DNA of 64,000 nt from DASXUG01 sp036504995. GTDB lineage: Bacteria > Pseudomonadota > Gammaproteobacteria > Burkholderiales > Methylophilaceae. The stretch lies in assembly GCA_036504995.1 (NCBI GenBank), contig DASXUG010000008.1, positions 186,001 through 250,000 on the forward strand. Direction: 5' to 3'. This document shows positions 42,521 to 50,492 of the stretch, piece by piece. Position 1 is the first letter of the stretch. The number at the start of each line of letters is the position of its first letter. A model generated the notes under the pieces. It worked only from the letters and a program-made list of their open reading frames with translations. It made no database searches and was not told the DNA's origin. A program made the position numbers and the translations under genes.

Positions 42521-43645
42521 ATGTCTCAAGCAAAAAAGATTATCGTAGCAGCAGTTTCAGCTCGCCCGTTTGTCAAAGCGGCTGCCCAAGCTGGCTATGA
42601 AGTCATTGCGATGGATGTGTTTTCTGATAAAGATACACAAAGCGCGGCAAAGCAGGCTTTTAAAATTACCTATGCAAATGGTGGTTTTGTGGCAGATGAG
42701 TTGGAGCGTATTTTAAGTCAACAGCATTTGGATGATGTTACAGGCTTTGTTTATGGTAGTGGTTTTGAAGCGCAACCAGATTTACTAGAACGTATCGAAG
42801 CTAGATTGCCTCTCTTGGGAAACAAGCCCGCTGTGGTGAGAGACTTAAAACGTCCAGCTCAATTTTTTAGCTTGCTTGATAGCTTGAATATCCAACATCC
42901 TGCCACTAGTTTTCAGGCACTTGATAATGCTGATGGGTGGCTTTCTAAACATGCTGGCGGTTCGGGCGGCACACATGTTGTGAATGCGCCAATGAATGTC
43001 GCGCCACCAGTCGGCTATTATTACCAACAGGCCGTGCAAGGTGAGCCTGTGTCTATCCTGTTCTTAGCACACGACAGTCAGGTGCATGTGATTGGCTTTA
43101 ATGAACAGTGGGTAGCTTACTGCCCTGCGCAGCCATACCGATATGGTGGAATTGTCGGTCACGGGCAATTGCCTGAGGCCGTCAAAGCCAAATTGCTAGA
43201 TGCTGCTCAAAAATTAACGCAAGCTGTAGGTCTGCGTGGATTAAATAGCTTAGATGCTGTTATGTACCAAGATGATATTTGGGTGCTGGAGATTAATCCA
43301 CGATTAAGTTCTACATTCGACTTGTATCAATCTTTGTCATGTAATTTATTCGATTTGCATGTAAAAGCCTGTAGTAATCAGGCTTTAGGTAAAATTGCCG
43401 TGCCCACTTTATCTAAAGCAAGGCAAGTGATTTATGCAAATAATGCATTGGATATTCCAACACATTTAGATTGGCCCGTTTGGGTGGCAGATATTCCAGT
43501 TGCAAATAGCCATATTGCGGCTAACAATCCTGTATGTACCGTTTTGGCCGAAGCCGAAAATGCAGTTGAAGCACGGACTTTAGTCAATACAAGAAAAACA
43601 CTAGTTGAAGCAATGATCCGAAACTTTAACAGCGCCATTGTGTAA
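42521..43645 (+). CDS. ATP-grasp ligase of the H4MPT/methanofuran cluster
   Basis: A 374-residue protein with an ATP-grasp core: SKHAGGSGGTHVV is the nucleotide-binding loop, YYYQQAVQGEPVSILFLAHD the following strand pair, and WVLEINPRLSSTFDLY holds the metal-binding E-x-N. The N-terminal domain is Rossmann-like (IIVAAVSARPFVKAAAQAGYEVIAMD). Its place between mtdB and mch points to cofactor synthesis. In methanogens the ATP-grasp MfnD attaches glutamate to tyramine for methanofuran. A similar amide-forming step on the furan or amino-acid half is the most sensible hypothesis, but substrate is unproven. Confidence 0.75.
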   Translation: MSQAKKIIVAAVSARPFVKAAAQAGYEVIAMDVFSDKDTQSAAKQAFKITYANGGFVADELERILSQQHLDDVTGFVYGSGFEAQPDLLERIEARLPLLGNKPAVVRDLKRPAQFFSLLDSLNIQHPATSFQALDNADGWLSKHAGGSGGTHVVNAPMNVAPPVGYYYQQAVQGEPVSILFLAHDSQVHVIGFNEQWVAYCPAQPYRYGGIVGHGQLPEAVKAKLLDAAQKLTQAVGLRGLNSLDAVMYQDDIWVLEINPRLSSTFDLYQSLSCNLFDLHVKACSNQALGKIAVPTLSKARQVIYANNALDIPTHLDWPVWVADIPVANSHIAANNPVCTVLAEAENAVEARTLVNTRKTLVEAMIRNFNSAIV

Positions 43646-43695
43646 AAACGGTGTATTAATAATTAGTAATATAAAAAATAAAAGGGGATGTAACC

Positions 43696-44682
43696 ATGAG
43701 TGAAGCAAAACAATTAGATACTTCAAATTGGCCTAGCGTCAATCAACTGACCAATCCTTTAGTAGCCTATTTGGTGGCTAATGCAAAGAGTTTACGCCTT
43801 GGTGTAGAAAAATCTGCTAACGGTGCAACCATTATTGATGCGGGTATCAAGTCGCCAGGTGGTTTGGAAGCTGGGCGTTTAATTGCTGAAATCTGCATGG
43901 GTGGTTTGGGGCATGTGAACATTCAAACTTCTACCACATTCCCGCATTGGCCTTGGATGCTTTCTGTACATTCAAATAACCCAATTTTGTCCTGTTTGGG
44001 TAGCCAATATGCTGGCTGGAGCTTAGCGCATGAGAAGTTTTTCTCATTAGGATCAGGTCCGGGCCGTGCAATTGCTGCGCGTGAAGATTTATATAAAGAG
44101 CTTGGCTATAAAGATCAAGCGGATGCTGCTTGTTTGGTGCTGGAAAGTGATAAAGCACCACCCGTTGAAGTGATTGAGAAAGTATCGCGAGACACGGGTG
44201 TGGCTGTTGATAAGCTTACATTTATTTTGACACCCACACGTAGCTTGGCAGGTACGGTGCAAATCGTTGGCCGTGTGTTAGAGGTGGCAATGCATAAAAT
44301 TCACACATTGCATTTCCCGCTAGATCATGTAGTGGATGGTATGGCCAGTGCACCGCTACCACCACCAGCCCCTGATTTCTTAATCGGTATGGGTCGCACC
44401 AATGATGCAATTTTATTTGGTGGGCACGCTCATCTATTCGTAAAAGGCACCGATGAAGCGGCTGAAAAACTTGCAAAAGAGCTGCCAAGTAGCGCGTCAC
44501 GCGACTATGGTCGTCCTTTTGCTGAAGTGTTCAAAAGCGTCAACATGGACTTTTACAAAATTGATCCAATGTTGTTTAGCCCAGCTGCGGTTACAGTGAC
44601 TGCAGTAGAATCTGGCAACACTTTTACGGGTGGGAAGTTGGACGCTGCTTTAATTGATCAATCATTCGGGTATCGCGCTTAG
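43696..44682 (+). CDS. mch: Methenyl-H4MPT cyclohydrolase
   Basis: Mch hydrolyses methenyl-H4MPT to N5-formyl-H4MPT, between MtdB and FhcABCD. The 328-residue protein shows the Mch signatures GATIIDAGIKSPGGLEAGRLIAEICMGG, SLGSGPGRAIAARE and FGGHAHLFVKG. It is preceded by AAGGGGA about 9 nt before the ATG. The following RimK-like gene starts at or just after its stop codon. Confidence 0.97.
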   Translation: MSEAKQLDTSNWPSVNQLTNPLVAYLVANAKSLRLGVEKSANGATIIDAGIKSPGGLEAGRLIAEICMGGLGHVNIQTSTTFPHWPWMLSVHSNNPILSCLGSQYAGWSLAHEKFFSLGSGPGRAIAAREDLYKELGYKDQADAACLVLESDKAPPVEVIEKVSRDTGVAVDKLTFILTPTRSLAGTVQIVGRVLEVAMHKIHTLHFPLDHVVDGMASAPLPPPAPDFLIGMGRTNDAILFGGHAHLFVKGTDEAAEKLAKELPSSASRDYGRPFAEVFKSVNMDFYKIDPMLFSPAAVTVTAVESGNTFTGGKLDAALIDQSFGYRA

Positions 44683-44698
44683 TGTACCTTCGATTTTC

Positions 44699-45592
44699 GT
44701 GAAGCAACGTATTCCCGTCTTTACAGACGACCCTGGCTGGCATGGCAAGCGTTTAAAACAAGCATTTGCCATGCGTGGCTTCGAGACAGTTTTTATCTCC
44801 CTTAAAGATTGTTATTTCAATCTGACGCAAGGTCAGCAGGGTATTGTTTTGGCTGAATTCGAAGACAAGCTCCCTTCGTGTGCCTTTGTACGTGGCGTAC
44901 CAGGGGGGACCTTGCAGCAAGTGATTATGCGCTTAGATATTTTGCATGGCTTAGAAATGCTTGGGATTCGTGTTTATAACGATGGCAGGGCAGTTGAACG
45001 CACTGTAGATAAGGGCATGACGAGCTTTTTACTGCATCGGCAAGAAGTCGCTAGTCCAGATACTTGGGTATGCGAATCTCGACATCATGCGCTGGATATT
45101 ATTCAGCGCGAGACGGCGCATGGGGGCGCTTTAGTCATTAAACCTCTGTTTGGATCGCAAGGGCAGGGCGTACGCAAGCTAGAGCAAGGATCCTCTTTTC
45201 CAGTACCGTTAGAGCAGCATGTTGATGGACTATATTATCTGCAACGCTATGTAGATAGTGGTGAGGGTGCTTGGCATGATCATCGCGTTTTTATTATCAA
45301 CGGCAAGGCGATAGGGGCCATGGTGCGCCATGGCAACGGCTGGGTCAATAATGTAGCATTAGGAGGCCGCTGTGAACCTTATCCGCATGCCGGAGAAGTT
45401 GCTGAGCTTGCAGAAGCCGCTGCAAGGGCTGTAAATATTGATTACTGCGGGGTAGATGTTATCCGTGATTGTGATGGGAAACTTTACGTACTGGAAGTCA
45501 ATAGCATTCCTGCATGGAAGGGTTTGCAGGGCGTGATTGAGTTAGACATTGCGCAATTATTGGTAGATGATTTTTTAGCTAAATCTTATTAA
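44699..45592 (+). CDS. RimK-like ATP-grasp ligase of the H4MPT/methanofuran cluster
   Basis: RimK-related ligase with ATP-grasp loops (GGALVIKPLFGSQGQGVRKL; LYYLQRYV; VLEVNSIPAWKGLQGV). The best start is GTG at 44699, giving 297 residues beginning (M)KQRIPVFTDDPGWHGKRL; a TTG at 44654 would overlap mch. Archaeal relatives such as MptN and CofF add glutamate to H4MPT or F420. Bacterial dephospho-H4MPT lacks that glutamate, whereas the methylofuran of methylotrophs carries a poly-glutamate tail, so glutamylation of methylofuran is a plausible job. That is inference from context. Confidence 0.78.
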   Translation: MKQRIPVFTDDPGWHGKRLKQAFAMRGFETVFISLKDCYFNLTQGQQGIVLAEFEDKLPSCAFVRGVPGGTLQQVIMRLDILHGLEMLGIRVYNDGRAVERTVDKGMTSFLLHRQEVASPDTWVCESRHHALDIIQRETAHGGALVIKPLFGSQGQGVRKLEQGSSFPVPLEQHVDGLYYLQRYVDSGEGAWHDHRVFIINGKAIGAMVRHGNGWVNNVALGGRCEPYPHAGEVAELAEAAARAVNIDYCGVDVIRDCDGKLYVLEVNSIPAWKGLQGVIELDIAQLLVDDFLAKSY

Positions 45593-45598
45593 ATAGCT

Positions 45599-46441
45599 AT
45601 GCAAGCACAATACACGCATATTCAGCTTACACAATTGTTTAAACAGGCCTGTTTAGATGAGATTGCTGTGCTTAAGCCTGGCAATGTGCATGTTTTTGCA
45701 GATGGCCATGGTATGGTGGTGGATGACTTTATCAAAAGTGCAGAAGCTTCAAGCCAGGTCATTACCCAAGAAAATATCAGTATCGGTCACCGCATCTTAT
45801 ATGCGGTGAATGCTACTTGGGATAAGGTTGGCTGTAATACAAATCTTGGAATTATTTTGTTAGCAGCCCCCATTGTTCATGCCGCACTACAATCACAATC
45901 TACTCCATTTCGAACTAGGCTGTCGGATACACTAAAAGATTTAACAGTTGATGATGCAGTCTGTGCTTATCAGGCAATACAGCGTGCAAATCCTGCTGGT
46001 TTAGGCAAGGTAGAGCAGCATGATGTAGCTAATGCGCCTAAGATTACCCTGTTAGCGGCTATGCAGGTGGCACAAGCACAGGACTTAATCGCCCAGCAAT
46101 ATGTGAACGGTTATCAAGAAATTATCGAATTTGGTCTGCCTATTTATCAGCAAGCCTTAGTTAAATGGCAGCGATCAGGCTGGGCAACCACTTTGGTGTA
46201 TTTAGCCTACCTATCAACATTCAAAGATAGTCATATAGTACGTAAGTATGGGGATGAAGTGGCATCACGCATCCAACTGCAAGCAAAAGTACATTATGAT
46301 GCATTAGCGTCTATGGAAAACCCTAAGCTTTATTTTAAGGCCTTGCTTGAATTTGATCGGGCGCTAAAGGATCAAAAGATTAATCCAGGAACGAGTGCAG
46401 ATTTAACCGTAGCTACGCTGTTAATCAAAAGCTTCTTATAG
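45599..46441 (+). CDS. CitG/MdcB-like triphosphoribosyl-dephospho-CoA synthase homologue
   Basis: A 280-residue helical protein of the CitG family, with LKPGNVHVFADGHGMVVDDF (the conserved KPG and acidic residues) and NTNLGIILLAAPIVHA. Classical CitG transfers the ribose of ATP to dephospho-CoA, releasing adenine, to build the citrate- or malonate-lyase prosthetic group. No such lyase genes are here, and the gene sits 6 nt after the RimK-like gene in the H4MPT operon. A ribosyl transfer in H4MPT assembly would suit this chemistry. A minus-strand terminator lies just beyond its end. Confidence 0.78.
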   Translation: MQAQYTHIQLTQLFKQACLDEIAVLKPGNVHVFADGHGMVVDDFIKSAEASSQVITQENISIGHRILYAVNATWDKVGCNTNLGIILLAAPIVHAALQSQSTPFRTRLSDTLKDLTVDDAVCAYQAIQRANPAGLGKVEQHDVANAPKITLLAAMQVAQAQDLIAQQYVNGYQEIIEFGLPIYQQALVKWQRSGWATTLVYLAYLSTFKDSHIVRKYGDEVASRIQLQAKVHYDALASMENPKLYFKALLEFDRALKDQKINPGTSADLTVATLLIKSFL

Positions 46442-46474
46442 CTTCAGGCAGTACTTGCGGCGTGTTATTGCCAA

Positions 46475-46500
46475 TAAAAAAGCCCTGCAAATGCAGGGCT
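46475..46500 (-). terminator. Rho-independent terminator for the PEP-CTERM gene
   Basis: AGCCCTGCA and TGCAGGGCT form a 9-bp stem with a 2-nt loop. On the minus strand it is followed by a run of T residues (A-run at 46476-46481 on the plus strand). It may also stop rightward transcription from citG less efficiently. Confidence 0.85.
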
Positions 46501-46533
46501 CAACCTAACTACTAATCATTAACTTACTATAAA

Positions 46534-47064
46534 TTAGGCGCTTTTACGTCTTGCAATAAAACCCATTAACCCAAGGCCACCTAACAACAATGCATATGTT
46601 TCTGGTTCTGCTACAGAAGAAACGATTTTTGCTGGTGTGCTAGCAAGGTTGAATGTGTAATTTCCTTCCAAGTTGCCTCTGTGTTGGCCAGCAACCGCAA
46701 AGTAATAGGTACCTGCTTTCAAGTTTTTGAAAGAAAAGCCTTCTGATGACTTGTCTAAGTCGCCCTTTAGCGCATCTGCAAAGCTAATTTCACCTGAGTA
46801 CAATAAAACAGCTGTGATATTAGTTTTGTCGGTTTTGCCATCTACTTTATTTTTAACATCTGGAGCGCTACCAAAAACAGAGCCAGCGTCGGCTGTTAAA
46901 TTAAATGTGAAGTAGTCGATAAAGTCAACGCTCGTATCTAATATGGCAGTGTCGAATGAAACTGCTGAAGAAGGGGTGATGTCACCCAATTGGTAAACTG
47001 CTGCTGATGCTGCTTGAGATGACAGCAACACCGCTGATAATGCTAACGATTTAATAAGATTCAT
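46534..47064 (-). CDS. FxDxF-type PEP-CTERM exported protein
   Basis: A 176-residue exported protein. The ATG at 47064 has AGGA 8 nt upstream and gives a clean signal peptide (MNLIKSLALSAVLLSSQAASA). An upstream in-frame start would spoil it. The mature part includes FIDYF (FxDxF motif) and a beta-rich domain (AGTYYFAVAGQHRGNLEGNY). The C-terminus is a PEP-CTERM sorting signal: EPETYALLLGGLGLMGFIARRK. Such proteins are processed by exosortase EpsH/XrtA and usually belong to exopolysaccharide-producing cells. No exosortase is in this window. Function unknown. Confidence 0.88.
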   Translation of the reverse strand: MNLIKSLALSAVLLSSQAASAAVYQLGDITPSSAVSFDTAILDTSVDFIDYFTFNLTADAGSVFGSAPDVKNKVDGKTDKTNITAVLLYSGEISFADALKGDLDKSSEGFSFKNLKAGTYYFAVAGQHRGNLEGNYTFNLASTPAKIVSSVAEPETYALLLGGLGLMGFIARRKSA

Positions 47065-47511
47065 TTCTAGTTCCTTTAAAATTAATAATATAAGCTCTAA
47101 AATTCTAAAATACAGGCTGTGTCCTGATGACAACAACCACTTCAAGCTTGATGGCTTGTGGAGTTTTTATTATTAATTACTGAATTAGTTACACACTAAC
47201 CAGCGCTATACCCCGCCCACTCTCTTCATCTTGATTGCTACTGCTTGTCTAGGCAGAGCCATTATGAGTATATTTTTTGGGGGCACCAATAGTCCATATG
47301 GCCTATTTATGTCACCAACGTGATGAGGTATACTGTAAGGTTATTTTTTAATAACAAGGCACCACATGCATCATTATACATGTGGTTATGAGGTTTTAAC
47401 TAGAGTCTGAATCAAATTTACCATAACTATATCGTATTAATCTAATTTTAACAAATAATTTTAAATTGTAATAAATAAGTCATTAAAATTTAATTATTTT
47501 GTGGTTAGTTT
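47065..47511. other. A+T-rich intergenic region upstream of the PEP-CTERM gene
   Basis: About 450 bp without a credible gene. It contains an inverted repeat, ACCACATG at 47361-47368 and CATGTGGT at 47379-47386, which could be an operator or hairpin. A TTATTTTTTAATAA palindrome is just to its left. The region serves as 5' control region for the leftward PEP-CTERM gene and as the 3' end of queG, which is transcribed into it. Confidence 0.5.
47361..47386. repeat. 8-bp inverted repeat in the PEP-CTERM upstream region
   Basis: ACCACATG and CATGTGGT arms are perfectly complementary with a 10-nt spacer, giving a centre-to-centre distance of about 18 bp, suitable for a dimeric regulator on one DNA face. 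No T-run follows, so it is not a terminator. Confidence 0.5.
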
Positions 47512-48588
47512 TTATCTTATATGTTGATTCAGCGCCCATTGAATATGTTCTAGCGTTATATTGCTCAAGCTAAGAGATGAGTTGGCTTCCAGTTTCAACG
47601 TTAATGCATTAATAACCGATGATGACGTTGTAGCATTACCTAATCCTATGGCCACATTTCTAATCCATTGCTGATAGCCAATCCGATAAATGGCACTTCC
47701 TGCCATTTTTTGATTGAATGTTTTTTCATCCCACTCAAATAATTCGAGCAAAGTGACATTATCCAAGCCATGTCTGACATAAAAATCCTCTTGCTTTGTA
47801 ATGTTGCCGAACTTATTCCAAGGACAGCCTAACTGGCAATCGTCGCAACCATAAACGCGGTTGCCGATAAGCGGGCGTAACTCAACTGGAATGCTGTCTT
47901 TTAGCTCGATAGTCAAGTATGAAATGCAGCGTGTGGCGTCTACTTGATAGGGAGCGATAATCGCTTTTGTCGGGCAGATCTCGATGCATGCGTTGCAAGT
48001 GCCGCAGTGATTGTGACTTGGTGTGTCAATAGGTAGTGGTAAATCAGTATAAATTTCTCCTAAAAAGAACCATGAACCTGATTCACGAGAAAGTAATAAC
48101 GTGTGTTTTCCTCGCCAGCCTAACCCTGCCTTCTCTGCAAGCGCCACTTCCAAGACGGGTGCGCTGTCAGTAAAAACTCGATAACCAAATACACCAATGA
48201 CCTCAGCAATTCGTTCACTGAGTTTTTGTAGGCGATTACGCAATACTTTATGATAGTCACGCCCTAATGCATAACGTGAGATAAAAGCAAGCGCATCATC
48301 TTCTAATACCTGATTGAGACTAAGCGCATTTGGTGGCATGTAATCCATACGCACAGATATAATACGCACTGTGCCAGGTACTAATTCCTGAGGTCGAGTG
48401 CGCTTTGTGCCATGTTTTACCATATAATCCATAGCACCATGAAACCCTTTGTCTATCCACGCTTGATATTCAGGCTCTGCAGCAGACAAATCTGTGTCGG
48501 TAATGCCAACTTGACTAAACCCAAGTTCAATACCCCATTGTTTGATCTGGATAGAAAGTTGATGCAAATTTGTTAATTGTTTTGTCAT
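47512..48588 (-). CDS. queG: Epoxyqueuosine reductase
   Basis: QueG performs the last step of queuosine synthesis in tRNA, using cobalamin and two [4Fe-4S] clusters. The N-terminus IKQWGIELGFSQVGITDTDLS and the catalytic-region segment SRYALGRDYHKVLRNRLQKL are conserved. Two ferredoxin-like cysteine groups follow: CGTCNACIEICPTKAI, then YGCDDCQLGCPWN. I prefer Met4, the ATG at 48588, giving 358 residues and aligning with E. coli. The ATG at 48597 is possible. Its start codon abuts that of divergent tsaE. Confidence 0.95.
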   Translation of the reverse strand: MTKQLTNLHQLSIQIKQWGIELGFSQVGITDTDLSAAEPEYQAWIDKGFHGAMDYMVKHGTKRTRPQELVPGTVRIISVRMDYMPPNALSLNQVLEDDALAFISRYALGRDYHKVLRNRLQKLSERIAEVIGVFGYRVFTDSAPVLEVALAEKAGLGWRGKHTLLLSRESGSWFFLGEIYTDLPLPIDTPSHNHCGTCNACIEICPTKAIIAPYQVDATRCISYLTIELKDSIPVELRPLIGNRVYGCDDCQLGCPWNKFGNITKQEDFYVRHGLDNVTLLELFEWDEKTFNQKMAGSAIYRIGYQQWIRNVAIGLGNATTSSSVINALTLKLEANSSLSLSNITLEHIQWALNQHIR

Positions 48589-49059
48589 ATGTCTCATAAT
48601 ATTACATTGAACCTGCCTGATGAAGCGGCAACTTTAGATTTAGGCTCACGCTTGGCTGAATTGTTACAGCTTGGGACAACGATCTATCTATTTGGTGACT
48701 TGGGTGCGGGGAAGACGACTTTAGTGCGCGGTTTGCTCCACGCAGCAGGTCATCAGGGTAAGGTTAAAAGTCCAACTTATACCTTAGTTGAGCCTTATGA
48801 GATAGCCAACAAGATGTTTTATCATTTTGACTTATATAGATTTAATGATGAAGAAGAATGGGAAGCCGCTGGCTTTAGAGATCACTTTAATCAGAGCGCA
48901 ATATGTTTAGTTGAGTGGCCTGAAAAAGCGGGCAATCTAATCCCCCATGCCGATATTGAAATCCATCTTGCGCCAGATGCTGTGGGCAGAATAATCAATC
49001 TAAAATCGAATACTGAAATTGGAACACAATGCTTAAAACGCTTATCAGCCTACTATTGA
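48589..49059 (+). CDS. tsaE: tRNA threonylcarbamoyladenosine synthesis ATPase TsaE
   Basis: TsaE is the ATPase partner of TsaB/TsaD in t6A37 formation. The P-loop is GDLGAGKTTLVRG near residue 35, followed by VKSPTYTLVEPY and FYHFDLYRFNDEEEWEAAGF and LVEWPEKA, all conserved. I start at the ATG 48589 (MSHNITLNLPDEAATLDLG), which aligns with E. coli, rather than a TTG four codons earlier. Length 156 residues. The amidase gene starts 31 nt inside its 3' end. Confidence 0.95.
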   Translation: MSHNITLNLPDEAATLDLGSRLAELLQLGTTIYLFGDLGAGKTTLVRGLLHAAGHQGKVKSPTYTLVEPYEIANKMFYHFDLYRFNDEEEWEAAGFRDHFNQSAICLVEWPEKAGNLIPHADIEIHLAPDAVGRIINLKSNTEIGTQCLKRLSAYY

Positions 49060-50492
49060 TTGCGACGACTCATGTTGCACAAGCAGGCACCACAGTTATT
49101 GCTGCACGCGTATGGCCGGCGGATGACTACACGCGCATCACTTTAGAGTCTAGCAAACCAATTACGCAAAAGATGATTCTGCTTAAAAATCCTGACCGAT
49201 TAGTGCTGGATTTGGAAGATGTGGACATGAGTGATACCTTAAAAACGCTCTCTAGCAAAATTTTGGGTAGTGACCCTTACATTAAGCAAATACGGGTGGG
49301 CAATTTTAAACCTGGAATCATGCGCTTAGTGATTGATTTAAAATCAGAAGTGAATCCACAGGTATTCGTATTGCCCCCAGCAGGTGAGTATAAAAATCGT
49401 TTAGTATTAGATATATACCCACTCCAAGACCCTTTGATTGCAATGTTGCAGCAGCGTGAAAAGTCTGCGCAATCATCTACTGTCAATAAAGATGCTGTGA
49501 ATAGTGAATCAGCCAATGTTGTGCCGCCATCTAGCGCTACAGGCGCATCTGCAGCTGGGGTGGCACCAAGTAATAATGCTCCAGCAGCTATTACAGAGTC
49601 GCCTAGCTCGCCGCAATCAGGTGCACCTACAGAGGCAAAAGATCCAACGCTAAAAATGGATACGAATATTACGCCACCTAGCAATATGGCGAACGAACCT
49701 CTAACCAATAAAGATGCGGCGACAAAAGAAGTCACTGCTGAAAAAATTGTCAACAAGCCAGCCATTAAAGGTGATTCACGCTTAATTACCATTGCAATTG
49801 ATGCAGGGCATGGTGGTGAAGATCCAGGGGCACGTGGTGCAAATGGCTCTCATGAGAAAGATATTACTTTGGCCGTTGCAAAAAAGCTTAAAGAAAAGAT
49901 TGATGCTGAGCCTAATATGCGTGGCATTTTGACGCGTGATGGTGACTACTTTATTCCGCTGCATGGTCGCGTAGTTAAGGCGCGTAATATGCATGCGGAT
50001 CTATTTGTGTCTGTACATGCAGATGCCTTTGTTACACCCGATGCTCGTGGGTCATCCGTATTTGCTTTGTCTGAACGTGGCGCGACTAGTGCCAGCGCAC
50101 GATATTTGGCGAAGATAGAAAATGAGTCTGACTTAATCGGCGGGGTGAGTTTAGATGATAAAGACCCAAATTTGGCACGCACGCTGCTCGATTTATCACA
50201 AACTGCAACGATTAACGACAGCTTGAAACTGGGTAAATCAGTGCTAGGTAATATTGGTAAAATCAACAAGCTACATAAAGGTTCGGTTGAGCAAGCCGCT
50301 TTTGCAGTGTTAAAGTCTCCTGATATTCCCTCGATTTTGGTGGAAACAGCGTTTATTAGTAACCCAGATGAAGAGCAAAAACTGAATGATGAAAGCTATC
50401 AGTACCAACTAGTAGGCGCCATTTTAACTGGCATCAAGAAATACTTTGCAAGTAATCCACCACTGACCAAAACTAAAGTAGCTAATGAGTAG
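49029..50492 (+). CDS. amiC: N-acetylmuramoyl-L-alanine amidase (AMIN + Amidase_3)
   Basis: A periplasmic zinc amidase that splits septal peptidoglycan during daughter-cell separation. Signal peptide (to about residue 19, AQAG), an AMIN domain (residues 25-135, DYTRITLESSKPI; RLVLDIYP), and a low-complexity Ser/Ala/Pro linker to about residue 245. The Amidase_3 domain has zinc ligands in AIDAGHGGEDPGA, the following glutamate (SHEKDITLAV), SVHADAF and a catalytic glutamate in LVETAFISN. The AmiB/AmiC paralogue cannot be distinguished with certainty. It overlaps tsaE by 31 nt and precedes mutL without a gap. Confidence 0.93.
   Translation: MLKTLISLLLIATTHVAQAGTTVIAARVWPADDYTRITLESSKPITQKMILLKNPDRLVLDLEDVDMSDTLKTLSSKILGSDPYIKQIRVGNFKPGIMRLVIDLKSEVNPQVFVLPPAGEYKNRLVLDIYPLQDPLIAMLQQREKSAQSSTVNKDAVNSESANVVPPSSATGASAAGVAPSNNAPAAITESPSSPQSGAPTEAKDPTLKMDTNITPPSNMANEPLTNKDAATKEVTAEKIVNKPAIKGDSRLITIAIDAGHGGEDPGARGANGSHEKDITLAVAKKLKEKIDAEPNMRGILTRDGDYFIPLHGRVVKARNMHADLFVSVHADAFVTPDARGSSVFALSERGATSASARYLAKIENESDLIGGVSLDDKDPNLARTLLDLSQTATINDSLKLGKSVLGNIGKINKLHKGSVEQAAFAVLKSPDIPSILVETAFISNPDEEQKLNDESYQYQLVGAILTGIKKYFASNPPLTKTKVANE

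Noticed and set aside
45599..46441. Interpretation of the CitG-like gene as part of a citrate or malonate lyase operon
   Set aside because: No lyase subunit, ligase or CitX-like gene occurs nearby; all neighbours belong to the H4MPT pathway.
47146..47511. Possible small RNA or mobile-element remnant in the A+T-rich gap
   Set aside because: No target-site duplication, no transposase fragment and no promoter-terminator pair typical of a small RNA; only the inverted repeat at 47361-47386 is reported.
49277..49792. 171-codon open frame antisense to amiC
   Set aside because: It lies opposite the Ser/Ala/Pro-rich linker, whose composition leaves the opposite strand free of stops; the predicted product is low-complexity with no start signal.
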